From: Malus domestica
Taxonomy: Eukaryota; Streptophyta; Magnoliopsida; Rosales; Rosaceae
Assembly (NCBI RefSeq): GCF_042453785.1
Contig: NC_091677.1
Coordinates: forward strand, 33,587,001 to 33,651,000
Direction of reading: 5' to 3'
DNA length: 64,000 nucleotides
Within the stretch, counting starts at the first letter, position 1, and each line of letters starts with the position of its first letter. Below the pieces are notes generated by a model. The model worked only from the letters and a program-made list of their open reading frames with translations, was not told where the DNA came from and made no database searches. Both the position numbers and the translations under genes were made by a program. Below, piece by piece: positions 10,376-21,069 of this stretch.

Positions 10376-12010
10376 TTAGTCCTGTGCGACCGCTTCAGGC
10401 AGGGTCGAAATTGACAGTGCTCTTGGGGCCAAAGCCTGAACCTGCTCTTGATAGTAGAGCCGGGCATCCCTGATGTCGAGATAAGCATCTAGACGTGCGA
10501 CACGTGCAACTTCATCGGCCGTAAGGCCGAAGAGAGAAACAGCCGAAAATACCTCGAAGTGATATCGTAAATACTGAAGGTCCTCCATCGAGAAAGGGAG
10601 GTCAGCTGCATCGATATCGATGTACGGGTCAACTTCAAATCCAAGGACACGAGCTTCTCGGATATGCTGGAACCTTGCTTTCAATCCTGGATCTGAGGTC
10701 TTTTGGATGACTCGCTCGGCATCCGGACAAGTCATGACCAGATCAATAGTGTCCTGGCATGCCTTCGGCAAACCATACAGATCGTTGGCCGAATGCTTCT
10801 TATGAAATTCTCGCATATATTCCAAGGCCTCCCCAAGAAATGGTGGATGCAAATTTCGTCGAATTTTGATCAAAGGTTCTTGTATAGCTGGCGGTGCGAA
10901 TTTGCTTTCGGCCTCTTGTTTGAAAAACTCGAGTCGTGCCTTCATCTCCCCTGGCCGAAGAAGAAGTTTGATCCGTTTATCAGCCTCTTCGAACGTATTT
11001 TCAACATCTCGGTCGACCAACCGTTTCCCTTGAACCAACTCTGTCATGATAGAGGGACTTGGTCGCTCATCATCGGGAGCAATTGTGTCCTTCGGTCGCC
11101 ATTTAGGGACCGAAGTTTCATGGGCTGCCCGTCGGCGAGCCATGCAATCTATCCTTTGGTGCCTACGTTTCTGGGATTTGGACAGTGCCGTGTAAACTCC
11201 CCTCGAAGAATGATATGTATACCACCATTGATCTTTAGGTTCAGGAGGTTTGAAGGTTTTCTGGCTCCGCGATGATTCTGTGCTGCTAGAATTTCGTTTG
11301 TAGTAATCATCGTCATAGAACGAATCATCAAAATCGAGGCACCTCCGAACCGGGGGTATCTCTTCCATCCGTACTTTAGGACCAAGCCTGTCAAAAACCC
11401 CTTGATGTTGGCCTATCTTGGCAACATTCCGCCAGGTTGCGGCCACGGGTCGTTCCGTCCCAAGTGAAGGGGGCTTATCCTCTGACTCACTCTCGACCTT
11501 TGTTCTACATTTCCTGCACAAAACCGCCGTCCCGCTGTCTTCATTGGTGGTATAATCCATCATCGGTTTGACAACAGCGGGTCCCGTTAAAGCCGTAGGT
11601 GGTGCGTTTGAACGGAAATCGGCCATGAAGCGTGGCCGAGAATTCTGAGTCCGAAAACGTTGCGTCGTAACGACTTCGGCCTTCCCTTTCCCTTTGTCCT
11701 TAGGTAGGCATGCGTCGACCATATTCACGGTTGCCGTGGGGAACGGATCAGCGTCAATACCCATCTTCTTCTCGGGAAATTTCAGTTTACCATTATCAAT
11801 CCAGCTTTGGACGTTGTCGCGAAATACGACACAATTGTTTGTCGTATGTTTGCTCGAATTGTGATATTTGCAATACATCTTTCCCTTAAGCTCTTCGGCC
11901 TTAGGAATGTTGTGACCAGGCCGAAGCTTGATAATTCTTGCGGACAACAGTTGGTCAAAAATTGCGTCAGCCTTGGTAATATCAAAAGTGTAAACCTTTG
12001 ACGGTTTCAA
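10376..12010 (-). CDS. Gypsy Gag, C-terminal half with zinc knuckle
   Basis: In frame with the ORF at 12017-13333 but separated from it by a TAA at 12017-12019. Near the start is CKYHNSSKHTTNNC, a C-x2-H-x4-H-x4-C variant of the retroviral zinc knuckle, placing the nucleocapsid portion here. The rest is charged and low in recognisable motifs (SKSQKRRHQRIDCMARR, then a helical tail). It ends at a TAA at 10376-10378 ahead of protease. Whether the TAA at 12017 is a mutation or a read-through site cannot be told from one copy. Confidence 0.8.
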   Translation of the reverse strand: MKPSKVYTFDITKADAIFDQLLSARIIKLRPGHNIPKAEELKGKMYCKYHNSSKHTTNNCVVFRDNVQSWIDNGKLKFPEKKMGIDADPFPTATVNMVDACLPKDKGKGKAEVVTTQRFRTQNSRPRFMADFRSNAPPTALTGPAVVKPMMDYTTNEDSGTAVLCRKCRTKVESESEDKPPSLGTERPVAATWRNVAKIGQHQGVFDRLGPKVRMEEIPPVRRCLDFDDSFYDDDYYKRNSSSTESSRSQKTFKPPEPKDQWWYTYHSSRGVYTALSKSQKRRHQRIDCMARRRAAHETSVPKWRPKDTIAPDDERPSPSIMTELVQGKRLVDRDVENTFEEADKRIKLLLRPGEMKARLEFFKQEAESKFAPPAIQEPLIKIRRNLHPPFLGEALEYMREFHKKHSANDLYGLPKACQDTIDLVMTCPDAERVIQKTSDPGLKARFQHIREARVLGFEVDPYIDIDAADLPFSMEDLQYLRYHFEVFSAVSLFGLTADEVARVARLDAYLDIRDARLYYQEQVQALAPRALSISTLPEAVAQD

Positions 12011-12016
12011 TGCTCC

Positions 12017-13333
12017 TTAGGTGGCCGAGCGACCTTTGACCTCTCTAGAATCAACCTGAGTCAACGCCTTGCAAACGTATGGCTTATCTATCACTATCTT
12101 GGCCGCATCCACACTAACGCATTCATCCTCGGTGGACGCATAGTTGACAGTAGGATTCTTGTAAAGCGTCCCCCGAGATGGCGTTTTCGAAACCTTCTCC
12201 TCGCGGAGCAAATAGTCATACTGTTCGACATGTTGGGCTAATTTGTACATGTCCCGAAAGTTTGCCCCCAAGAATTTCTTTTTATATTCGACGTCTAATC
12301 CGTTCAAAGCAAGCCTGACGAATTCTACTTCGGGTAAAGGTACTCGGCACCAATTCCTGGCTAACGAAGAAACCGACGTCTCCATTCCTGGCCGATAAAA
12401 CTGCTCATGGAATTTCTCGACCAACTCTTCCCAGTTCTGGACGGAATTGGGGGGTAAATTAATGTACCAAGCGAATGCCGAGCCGATCAATGAGAAGTTG
12501 AACAGCCGTAACTTATGAAAGTCACTATTAACATCTCCGCATTGCTCGGTAAAACGAGCCACGTGTTCCAACGAAGATAAGGACGATTCACCGGTAAAGA
12601 GGCTAAAATCTGGAATCTTGAAGCCTTTAGGGTATCCAAACGTTTCCACGTAAGCCGGGTACGGATGGATAAACTTAGGAAACTTCGGCCCCTTTTTCAT
12701 GGCCGAGTCAATCATCCGCTGGACTTCGGTCATATCAACAGGTGCTGCTTCACCCCTCTGGTCGGTTCCGTCTGACCTACTATTCGACCCTCCTCCTTTT
12801 TCCAAGTTGATTGGTTTGAGAAGGGCAGGAATAGGCTCGATCGGTACAATCGGTACCGGATTGTTTCCTGGAGGGCAATGCTGGAGAAGATCGGAAGGCC
12901 TGCTGCCACCGACTTTACTAAACAACATTTCGAGCAACCTGTTCTGTCGCTCAGCAGAACTGACTATCGCATCATGCAATTTGTCGATGCCTCGACTAAA
13001 TGTCTGCTCGACTGACCGAGATTGCTCGTCCAGTCGCTTTCGGAGAAACGACCTCGTGGGTGGGTCAGATCCTTCACCACCATCCTCGTCGCAATCCTCT
13101 ATTATCCCTTCATTGAGAACGCATGTGTTTCTGTTAGGGATTTCTAAACCACGGGGTTGGCCGCCGAGATTAACTTCTCTCTCTCGGCGAGTCGCGCTCG
13201 TGGACTCAGGTGTCGCAGCGCTAAGGGGGTTCTGCGCCTGTGGCACACTCTGTCCTATGCTCTGACTCGGCAAATCGGCTGTCGACTTTCCCATAGCTGT
13301 TTTCTTTTTTACCGATCGTGTTTCAATTGGCAT
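12017..13333 (-). CDS. Gypsy Gag, N-terminal (capsid) half
   Basis: Starts at an ATG 43 bases inside the 5' LTR boundary. About 200 residues of basic and Ser-rich sequence are followed by a retrotransposon Gag domain (FSLIGSAFAWYINLPPNSV, then WEELVEKFHEQFYRPG), typical of Ty3/gypsy capsid. The leader before the ATG is shared with the non-autonomous element at 33440-37482, whose protein is different. Confidence 0.9.
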   Translation of the reverse strand: MPIETRSVKKKTAMGKSTADLPSQSIGQSVPQAQNPLSAATPESTSATRREREVNLGGQPRGLEIPNRNTCVLNEGIIEDCDEDGGEGSDPPTRSFLRKRLDEQSRSVEQTFSRGIDKLHDAIVSSAERQNRLLEMLFSKVGGSRPSDLLQHCPPGNNPVPIVPIEPIPALLKPINLEKGGGSNSRSDGTDQRGEAAPVDMTEVQRMIDSAMKKGPKFPKFIHPYPAYVETFGYPKGFKIPDFSLFTGESSLSSLEHVARFTEQCGDVNSDFHKLRLFNFSLIGSAFAWYINLPPNSVQNWEELVEKFHEQFYRPGMETSVSSLARNWCRVPLPEVEFVRLALNGLDVEYKKKFLGANFRDMYKLAQHVEQYDYLLREEKVSKTPSRGTLYKNPTVNYASTEDECVSVDAAKIVIDKPYVCKALTQVDSREVKGRSAT

Positions 13334-13355
13334 GAACTTCGTAGTTTAGCACTGG

Positions 13356-13373
13356 GTCCCACTGGGCGTGCCA
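13356..13373 (-). promoter_or_regulatory. Primer-binding site of the gypsy element
   Basis: On the minus strand TGGCACGCCCAGTGGGAC lies three bases inside the 5' LTR. TGG pairs with a tRNA CCA end; the tRNA species is not assigned here. The same 18 bases stand at 36238-36255 in the non-autonomous element. Confidence 0.75.
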
Positions 13374-13376
13374 AAA

Positions 13377-14296
13377 TGTTGACCCTAGAAATTACAAAGC
13401 CTACGTGGCGCGCAGGCCGAGTAATTAATAAGCTAACTACGTCATTTGGTGATTTGCAGGGCGTGCCAACTCGTCGGCCGAGCTCGGCCGAGAAGTAAAT
13501 TTGTTGATGTTGCGTTGGGTCGCGCTACTGACTTCTGCGTCTTGCGATTGCGGCCGAGAAAGGAACACGTCTCGGCCTCTTAGGTTCTCGAACCTAAAAA
13601 CAAGGTTACTATTCTTACGAAGTTCAATATCAGATTCGGCTTTCAATGTGCCGAATGTAATAACTGTAACACCTCACTTCGCCGAGAAGGCTGATGAGAT
13701 GACCTCGACCAATAAGGATTTAGAAACCCTTCTCGACCGAGACTTGGATAGGTAATCAATCGTTCTCGCCGCAGTGCTGTTGATGCCAACGGAAGATACT
13801 GCGAAACCGACTGACTCTACGGTGACAGAGCTATCTATGCCGACTTAAGATATCACCGGTTGCTTCCACAGTGCTGTTGATGCCAACGGAAGATGTGTCA
13901 GCGAAAAAGAAAATGAAAAAGATCTCAAGTTGTGAGAATTTGCGCAGGGCAATTTTATGTTGATTTGGAGGGGGTTCTTCCTGATGTACAGCGTCCCCTA
14001 TTTATAGTACTGAACCTTGAGTCCGAGTTTACATCCTACTTGGACTAGGTTTCCCTCTCCGGATCACCTCGACCAGTCCTACATCTACTAGGACTATGAA
14101 CCTAGTCCTTAGCTAAGCTGGATTAGTTTCCTGGATATCCGATCCCGTCGAGACTCCCCATTGCACTAGGATTCATCCTAACCGCCCTAGGTTTGGACTC
14201 CCACGGGTTGACCGATCCATGGTCCTTTTGCCGCTCGGCCTCCTGGGCCGAGAGTGATTCTACCCTCGGCCCAAACTATTATTTTGGGCCCAAACA
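13377..14296 (-). repeat. 5' LTR of the gypsy element
   Basis: A 920-bp partner of 902-1820 with the same ends. A minus-strand TATAAATAG at 13998-14006 is the likely core promoter for the genomic RNA. Confidence 0.93.
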
Positions 14297-14301
14297 GATA
14301 C

Positions 14302-14626
14302 CTTCAAGGTTAAGTTAAAACCCAACCCGGATTAAGATTCCTTCTCCTGATCAAACAACGACCCGACCAGTCCTACTTTCACCCTAATTGTGAACCTATT
14401 CCTTTATTGAGCCGGATTCACTTCCAGGTTATTGATCTTGCCGAGACTCCTCATTGCACCAAGATTCGACTCATCTTGCGGCATGGCATAATCGACTTGG
14501 ATTTGGAAGCCCACGACCTATCCGGTCCAGAACTAACTGATCCCTGAGAACCGAATCCTGTCGTAAGGCCTTCTGGGCCGAGAATAATTCTATACTCGGC
14601 CCAAACTAATATTTTGGGCCCAAACA
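14302..14626 (-). mobile_element. Right part of the older gypsy-family LTR
   Basis: Continues the LTR interrupted at 901. Its sequence follows the inner LTR in order (Pro-rich CTAGT/GACC stretches, CTCGGCCCAAACT, ending GGGCCCAAACA at 14626) but is clearly diverged. Together with 546-901 it forms one truncated LTR. No matching internal region follows, so it is a solo or deleted copy. Confidence 0.75.
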
Positions 14627-17016
14627 CCTTATTGAAGATAAATACTTTCTTAGTGCCATTCACACTAAGTCTGACAATTTCTTATACGACTCGTTAACTC
14701 AACACGAAGCGACATGAAAATAACGAGATTCAATTCTACCTTTTACCGATTCGGGTTGTTATCGAGTAACCTGTTAATGTGTCAGCTTGTTATCAAGTCA
14801 CATGTTAAAGACCCGATAAGATAGCGTCTAACATTAGACACGACATTTTATTGCATGACTTGTTAACTTGACAAGGAACGACACGACCTGTTAATAAATC
14901 GGGTCGTTATTGGGGCACCTCTTAAGAACTCGTTAAGATAATGGTTATGACATGAAAACGACACAAACATGACAACACATGACCAATTTGCCAAACCTAA
15001 TTCACACACTCATTTTTACTCACCTTTCTTAATTTTTTTGTCATTGATCTTTCTTCAATTCATTGATTCAAATAGTGAAATTTTGAGAAAATGTGTGAGA
15101 AGTAAACTATGTGTGTCAATAGCATATTGTTACGTGGTATTATTTTATACCGATGAATTATCTTTCTATGCTTTTTATAAAAGCAGCAAACTCTTTTCAC
15201 GATTTAAAGAGAAAAGAGTGTTCCACATCTTATTTATTTTAAATTTTCTAATAACAATAACAAGACATCAATCAACTTCATGAGGTTCCTTGTATCAAAT
15301 GGTCCTTCGTTATTCGCTATTTCCTTATTTGGCCCACCTGTTGGTGACTTGATTTGCTTCTTTACGGGCATGATTTGGTTTGGAATGTGCAATATTCATC
15401 CTCTCCTCCCAAGCACCATCCGATTCACTTCACCCACTTTTTTTTTTTCTTTTTTTTTTTCGGCTTGCTTCATTTTTGAATTACTTTAGGGGACTTACGA
15501 GTTTTTACAGCGTGCCGTTTTCGATACTTTGACAAATTTAACCTTTATATATTTTGCATTTCTTCATTAAAAATGCTCTAAGATGTTAAATCACTTAGAC
15601 GAAACCAAGTGAACATTAGAAGGTCGACATGTCAATTTAAAGACAAATATTGTTAGGTATACTAAATTTGTACATCAAATGATGCAGCATGCAGTGACGT
15701 GCCGATCCAAGATTCAAATCTCGGAAGTCCCTATAAAAAATTTAGAAGAAAAATTGAATTGAGCAACGCGAGATGAGCGGCTGAAGGCGACGGCCTGAGT
15801 GGTGATGGCACAAAAACAGGTGGTGGGGTTTGGCGTTAGGGTTGGGATTTGAAGTGTGCAAGTTGACAACCTCTGCCTGTACAAAGTATTTTTCTAAAAG
15901 GGTTGAAAGCTTTATATGTTTACATATAGTAAAAAGAGTTCTTTCTGATTTTTCTCTATTAGATTTAGGTTATTCAAATGAATAAAAATATCCACTTAGT
16001 GGGATTAATCCTTTTATATTTAATAGAGTAAATGAGTCCATGTGGTTTAAAGAACCCTAACATTGTGAAGAAAAAAATTATGGTGTATAATGTGCCACAT
16101 TATGTGTGCACAAATTTGATACATGTAACATCACTCTAAAGAGAGAAAAATAAATGAGCTTTCAAATTCACATTTTCCAAGCTATAATAGAACTCTCTTT
16201 TACATTTTTCGATAATATATAAGTAAACTATTTGAATTTGGGTAATACTTAAATCCTCCTACGCAGGGGAAGCACATATTTTTCAATTGCGAATAACGTA
16301 TCTTAACTGAATAAAATTGACAATTGAAACCATTCAATTATTTAATATTCATTTGAAGATCAGTCCTATAAAAAATTATTTGACTTGAAGATCGTTTAAC
16401 CATTCAAATTCATCAAATAAATAAACAATTCATCATAAATATGTTACTTGGTATACATTTAAATCACTAAATTATCTTTTACAGAAGTGATTTTTGTATA
16501 GATGATCTTTAAATAAAAATTAAAAAAATTAAACGATTCTAATTGTAAAATCTGTACCGTCAAAGATACATCATTTATAAATATATGGGTTTATTCACAA
16601 ATGAGAAAATACAAGCATTATCCTTAATTTGTATCTATCCATCGAATGAGCTTTTGACCCAAAAAAACAAATCCATCAAAACAGCTATATTATTTGTGAA
16701 ATGTCTTGGACGAAATCAAAGTCACATGAGCTTTTTTTTTTTTTTTTTTTGTGCTAATATTTTTGTCGTCGGCCTCATCCAGATCGGTCTAGATATATTA
16801 AATAGACAGAGGATCATTTCGAGATTCCTTAAATTATTTATTGAATATTGTACTATTAATTTTTATTAAATATTATTTATATTTAATTTTAAATAAAAAA
16901 ATTTACAATAATTCTTGAAGAAAGGATGGGGCGAGGATGTCGTTAAATAAAGCACTCCATGATTGAACTAAACAACACAGCTAGCTCAGACCATCTGTGT
17001 AGTCCAGAGAAAAATA
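14627..17016. other. AT-rich intergenic region with a degenerate repeat
   Basis: No convincing coding sequence. From about 14640 to 14960 there are many scattered short GTTAA/CGACACGAC/GACCCG words in both orientations, which look like an old, decayed repeat. The rest is AT-rich with poly-T runs (about 15429-15458 and 16732-16750). The last few hundred bases must hold the promoter of the gene at 17017; no clear TATA box was assigned. Confidence 0.5.
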
Positions 17017-18675
17017 ATGGAAGATCTGAAGCCCACGTCAGCAAACTCATCCCCTCTAACACCCTTGGGCTTTCTGGAAAGAGCAGCCACCGTCTACGGC
17101 GACTGCCCGTCCGTTATATACGGAGACACCACCTACACTTGGACACAGACCCACCGTCGATGTCTCCGCGTGGCTTCCTCTATATCATCCCTTGGTATCA
17201 AGACAGGCAACGTGGTGTCCGTTCTCTCCCCAAACATCCCAGCCATGTACGAGCTCCACTTCGCCGTGCCCATGTCCGGCGCCATCCTCAACAACATCAA
17301 CACCCGCCTGGACAGCCGCACCGTCTCCGTACTCCTGCGCCACAGCGAGTCAAAACTCGTCTTCGTCGACTACGAATTGCAATCCCTAATCCTCGAAGCC
17401 ATCTCTCTCTTCCCACCAAACACCCCCTCCCCTCGACTCGTCCTCATCGCCGGAGATTCCGGCGCGCCGTCACGCGCAGCACCACTCGATGACTTCCTTT
17501 GCACGTACGAGGACCTCGTGGACAGGGGCGACGAGGGGTTCGAGTGGGTCTCGCCGTCGAACGAGTGGGTTCCGATGACGCTGAATTACACGTCGGGGAC
17601 CACATCGTCTCCCAAGGGAGTCGTTCACTCCCACAGAGGGGTCTTCATCATCGCCGTCGATTCCCTGATCGACTGGGGTGTACCCAAACAGCCGGTGTAC
17701 CTGTGGACCCTACCGATGTTCCACGCTAACGGGTGGAGCTACCCCTACGGAATGGCAGCCGTCGGTGGGACCAACATCTGCGTCCGTAAGTTCGACGCCC
17801 AAATAATCTATTCCATGATCAAACGATACCGAGTTACCCACATGTGCGGTGCGCCGGTGGTGCTGAACATGCTCACAAACGTCCCGTCCGGAACCGAAAA
17901 GCTCGAGTACCCGGTTCACATCCTGACAGCCGGAGCTCCGCCGCCGGCTCCGGTTCTGTTCCGGACCGAGTCCCTGGGTTTCGTGGTGAGTCACGGGTAT
18001 GGGCTGACCGAAACGGCGGGGCTGGTGGTGTCGTGCGCGTGGAAGAGGAAGTGGAATTTGTTGCCGGCGACTGAGAGAGCAAGGCTGAAGTCGAGGCAGG
18101 GAGTGAGGACGGTCGGGCTGACCCGAATGGACGTGGTAAACCCGGACTCGGGACTCAGCGTAAAACGCGACGGCACGTCGCTCGGCGAAGTCGTTTTGAG
18201 AGGCGGGTGCGTGATGCTAGGGTATTTGAAAGACCAATCGGGAACAGCCAAGTGCATGAAAGACGGGTGGTTTTACACGGGTGACGTGGGCGTGATGCAT
18301 CCCGACGGCTATCTGGAAATTAAGGACAGATCCAAGGACGTTATTATAAGCGGGGGCGAGAATCTGAGCAGTGTGGAGGTGGAGTCGGTGCTGTATACGA
18401 ACCCGGCTGTCAACGAGGCGGCGGTGGTGGCGAGGCCGGACGAGTTTTGGGGGGAGACGCCGTGTGCATTCGTGAGCTTGAAGAGTGAGGTGAGGCCGAA
18501 GCCGACGGAGAAGGAGATCATTGAGTATTGCAGGAAGAAGCTGCCGAAATACATGGTGCCAAAAACGGTGGTGTTTACGGACGAGCTTCCCAAGACATCG
18601 ACCGGGAAGATTCAGAAGTTTGTGCTGAGACAGATGGCGAAGGGTTTGGGTTCGTCGAGGCCTAGTCGAATGTAA
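17017..18675 (+). CDS. Acyl-activating enzyme (AMP-dependent acyl-CoA synthetase, plant clade VI), probably peroxisomal
   Basis: A 552-residue intronless ORF, full length for the family. It should catalyse ATP-dependent activation of a carboxylic acid through an acyl-adenylate to an acyl-CoA. Motifs in order are the phosphate-binding loop YTSGTTSSPKGV (about 191-202), HGYGLTETAG (326-335), GWFYTGD (417-423), KDVIISGGEN and the C-terminal lysine region STGKIQ (K531). It ends in SRM, a plant type-1 peroxisomal targeting tripeptide. The composition matches AAE1/AAE5-type proteins, the clade that also contains cinnamate-CoA ligase and benzoate-CoA ligase, so a cinnamate, benzoate or medium-chain substrate is possible but not decidable here. 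It is GC-rich compared with its AT-rich surroundings. No disabling mutation is seen. Confidence 0.93.
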   Translation: MEDLKPTSANSSPLTPLGFLERAATVYGDCPSVIYGDTTYTWTQTHRRCLRVASSISSLGIKTGNVVSVLSPNIPAMYELHFAVPMSGAILNNINTRLDSRTVSVLLRHSESKLVFVDYELQSLILEAISLFPPNTPSPRLVLIAGDSGAPSRAAPLDDFLCTYEDLVDRGDEGFEWVSPSNEWVPMTLNYTSGTTSSPKGVVHSHRGVFIIAVDSLIDWGVPKQPVYLWTLPMFHANGWSYPYGMAAVGGTNICVRKFDAQIIYSMIKRYRVTHMCGAPVVLNMLTNVPSGTEKLEYPVHILTAGAPPPAPVLFRTESLGFVVSHGYGLTETAGLVVSCAWKRKWNLLPATERARLKSRQGVRTVGLTRMDVVNPDSGLSVKRDGTSLGEVVLRGGCVMLGYLKDQSGTAKCMKDGWFYTGDVGVMHPDGYLEIKDRSKDVIISGGENLSSVEVESVLYTNPAVNEAAVVARPDEFWGETPCAFVSLKSEVRPKPTEKEIIEYCRKKLPKYMVPKTVVFTDELPKTSTGKIQKFVLRQMAKGLGSSRPSRM

Positions 18676-20034
18676 TTTTTATATTATTTAGTTAATTAAT
18701 TAATTAATGCATGTGGAGTGATACATCATATATTGTTATATAAATGATGAGATATGTGTGTTAAAAAAATTAGTAACTTAAAAAATAAAATTTCCCACTA
18801 TTTACATAAAACACGTGGTGAATCACTCGTATTTCTATCACAACTAAAAATTTCTCGATGAAAGATACACATATTGTATTACTCGTGTTTCGATTACAAT
18901 AAAAAATTTCTTTAAGGAAGAGAGCTATGGCGTCTGATTTACGATGATCGTTGATTTCCATTCCAATAGGCTACTCATTCTCATGGTCATGGCGTCATTA
19001 TGTCACCGTAACTCTATTTTTAAACAGTGTATAAAAAATAAAACGTGAAACAGTGATATTCCAATGATTTTAGTTTGGGAACTTTAACGAAAAACACCCG
19101 GTACTGTTCACTTTAACGAAAAACCACATTTTTACACTAAAAAGTCAATTCTGGTACTATTCACTTTACCCTTTATTTTGTCCTTATCATTAAAACTCAA
19201 AGTTTTCAAGCCCTTTTCATTAGTTTTCCTTTTTAGTTTTCCCACGAAAGGTGGGAGTAGAGGAGAAAGTGGGTAATCCAATCTGATCCAATTAAAATCA
19301 AATATAATATTAGGAAGAAAAAAAAAAGGAAAGCTGAATAGAGATGAGAATAAATTTATAAGCAATGTATTATTTACACACTATGTATTACTTTTCACAC
19401 ATTTATTATTAATTTTATTATTTGATATTTTTTAATTCATTTTATTCAATCATAAATTAAAATAATGTGTATCGAGAAGTGTGTTATCCATTCACTCATT
19501 TTATTATTAGAAAGCGAGAACCTAATTTTGAGGTCACAATGTTCACCAAAACTAATAGGACTAAAAAAATCTCTTAAACAAAAAGAATCAAAACTAACTG
19601 AAAATAATAAAAACAAATTCACAAGGGGTAATTTTAAAATGAATGTGATCCCTCTGTGCTAACAGAAAAGAATCGAATTAAAAATGATGACAATCGATAA
19701 TATTAAGCCATAAGGTCTTCTTTCAGTGATCAAATCTTCTGTATTTAAAATGAGTGTGATCCCTCTGTGCCTCAAGTATTAGTGTGTTTATAAATTTAAA
19801 TTTTCTTAATTTTACTGTCATAAACTTTAATATGTGTCAAACAATAATGGAAGTGACGCTAAAGAGATCACACCCATTTTGGATGCAGAAACTAAGCAAC
19901 ACCAAGTGTATGGCTCTTCGCCATCTCCTCCGATAATTTAACCGACAACACAACATCATCACTGAAGCATGAGAGCACGTGAAATGCAAAAGATCCAGCG
20001 AAATCCGACGCCGAAAAAGAATAAGAAATAATAC
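18676..20034. other. AT-rich intergenic region
   Basis: Starts with the probable 3' UTR of the acyl-activating enzyme gene (a TTAAT tandem near 18690-18710). Apart from the MITE-like repeat at about 19075-19235, nothing coding is recognised. Confidence 0.5.
19075..19235. repeat. Short interspersed MITE-like repeat
   Basis: Contains TTTAACGAAAAAC and GTACTRTTCACTTTA words twice in tandem, plus a block ending in TTCATTAGTTTTCC. I recall this as a very common apple/pear intergenic repeat; that is memory, not a search. The exact ends are uncertain. Confidence 0.5.
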
Positions 20035-20529
20035 CTTGTCATATACGGGAACGAAGAAGTAACCATTGGGAGCACATTGAGTGCTATCCTTCAACAACCC
20101 ATCAACTGTCCGAAGCTCAACAAATCCCAAAATCAATTTGTTACTTGTTCGATATCCCGTATCTGGGTTTCGATTAGTGACGAAAATGCAGTGAAATTTC
20201 AGGCAGTAAGTCCAAAAATTGTTTTACCGTGATGTGAGAATAATCCAATTTAACATCGGTGGGCTTCCTGGCCTTGATCAGAGAAGAACTAGCCTGCAAG
20301 TTTACAGTGGAGATTGCCTACTCGATCAGGTAAAGGGGTAAAACCCATTAACTCTAACAGTGAAAAAGATGAAGTCTTTTACCTCGACGAAGCCGCCGCA
20401 GCCGTGGATTGAATCGGCGAAAGTGGTAGAGAGGTGGTCTTTGATGCCCATTTGGCCTCCCTCGTGTGTGTGTTTCGGAGTTGGGAGATTGGCGAGGGCC
20501 GAGAAGAAGATGTGTTTCTCTGAAAACAA
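20035..20529 (-). pseudogene. NOMO-like (nodal modulator, carbohydrate-binding-like fold) N-terminal exons, truncated
   Basis: Three minus-strand pieces splice together: 20383-20529, 20228-20293 and 20035-20115. The first ends with ADSIHGCGGFVE, the second gives SSSLIKARKPTDVKLDYSHI, and the third gives LRTVDGLLKDSTQCAPNGYF then VPVYDK. This is the first beta-sandwich of plant NOMO proteins (ER membrane, partner of nicalin). GT donors and AG acceptors are present, so it is a genomic copy. The expected next exon is not found in the following 350 bases, and the start region lacks a hydrophobic signal peptide. It is therefore a severed 5' fragment rather than a working gene. Confidence 0.72.
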
Positions 20530-20576
20530 CGACGCAGATCTGACTTCCCTAGTTTATATGATCCATCACTTAAAAC

Positions 20577-20601
20577 AAGAGAGAGAGAGGGAGAGAGAGT
20601 G
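20577..20601. repeat. GA-rich simple repeat
   Basis: A run of about 24 bases of GAGAGAG with single interruptions, upstream of the NOMO-like start on the minus strand. A CT-rich stretch at 20760-20880 on the plus strand resembles a leader, but no gene follows because repeats begin at 20938. Confidence 0.7.
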
Positions 20602-21069
20602 AGCGGCTGATGAATCAGTCCGAGTTCTGACTGGAGTTTTTAGTCCAATGCCTCGTTTTTCTTGGACACATAAAGTGTTTTGTTTCAGCCGTTGAGATTG
20701 ATCCAACGGTAATCAATTAAATTACTTCAGGTATCAAATAGGTAGCCGCTTGCTCGGGTACCCCTTTTCTCTCCTTTCTTTCTCCACTTTCTGCTGCAAA
20801 ATCTCTCCCTCTCTCCCTCACCTGTTCTTCTTCTCTCAGTCTTCAGGTTGTCAGGTACTCTCTCTCTGCTTGCAGATTCCCATGGTAAAGTTTCATTCTT
20901 TATTTTTCAATATTTTCATTGAAATTAATTAACTTTAGGTTAAATAGTCAAAATAGCCCATGAGATTTGTATAATTAATAAAAATGGTCCATAAGATTGA
21001 AAATCAATAGAAATAGTCTTAGGATTGTCTACCATCCATGATTTTGATCATTCCGTTAAAAACTGTTTG

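Larger units (their letters stand above)
902..14296 (-). mobile_element. Full-length Ty3/gypsy LTR retrotransposon (Tat-like), minus strand
   Basis: The 13,395-bp element has LTRs of 919 and 920 bp and a 5-bp target duplication. On the minus strand it carries Gag, protease, reverse transcriptase, two RNase H domains and integrase in the Ty3/gypsy order. An additional intron-containing gene lies on the opposite strand between integrase and the 3' LTR. The second archaeal-like RNase H and antisense extra ORFs are known traits of the plant Tat lineage (Ogre/Retand relatives); no chromodomain is seen after integrase. By eye the LTRs differ by about 14 substitutions and one indel (about 1.5%), so the insertion is fairly recent. 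Even so, the coding strand has three in-frame stops (12017, 10376, 8102) and frameshifts near 9.82 kb and 9.43 kb, so this copy is probably defective. Confidence 0.93.

Noticed and set aside
5873..13333. Endogenous pararetrovirus
   Set aside because: LTRs, polypurine tract, a tRNA primer site, integrase and a 5-bp duplication identify an LTR retrotransposon; no movement or coat protein of a caulimovirus is seen.
17017..18675. 4-coumarate-CoA ligase
   Set aside because: Motifs and overall sequence fit the clade VI acyl-activating enzymes, and the peroxisomal SRM end is not found in true cytosolic 4CL.
20360..20602. 80-codon plus-strand frame
   Set aside because: Shadow of the NOMO exon on the minus strand, ending in a GA simple repeat.
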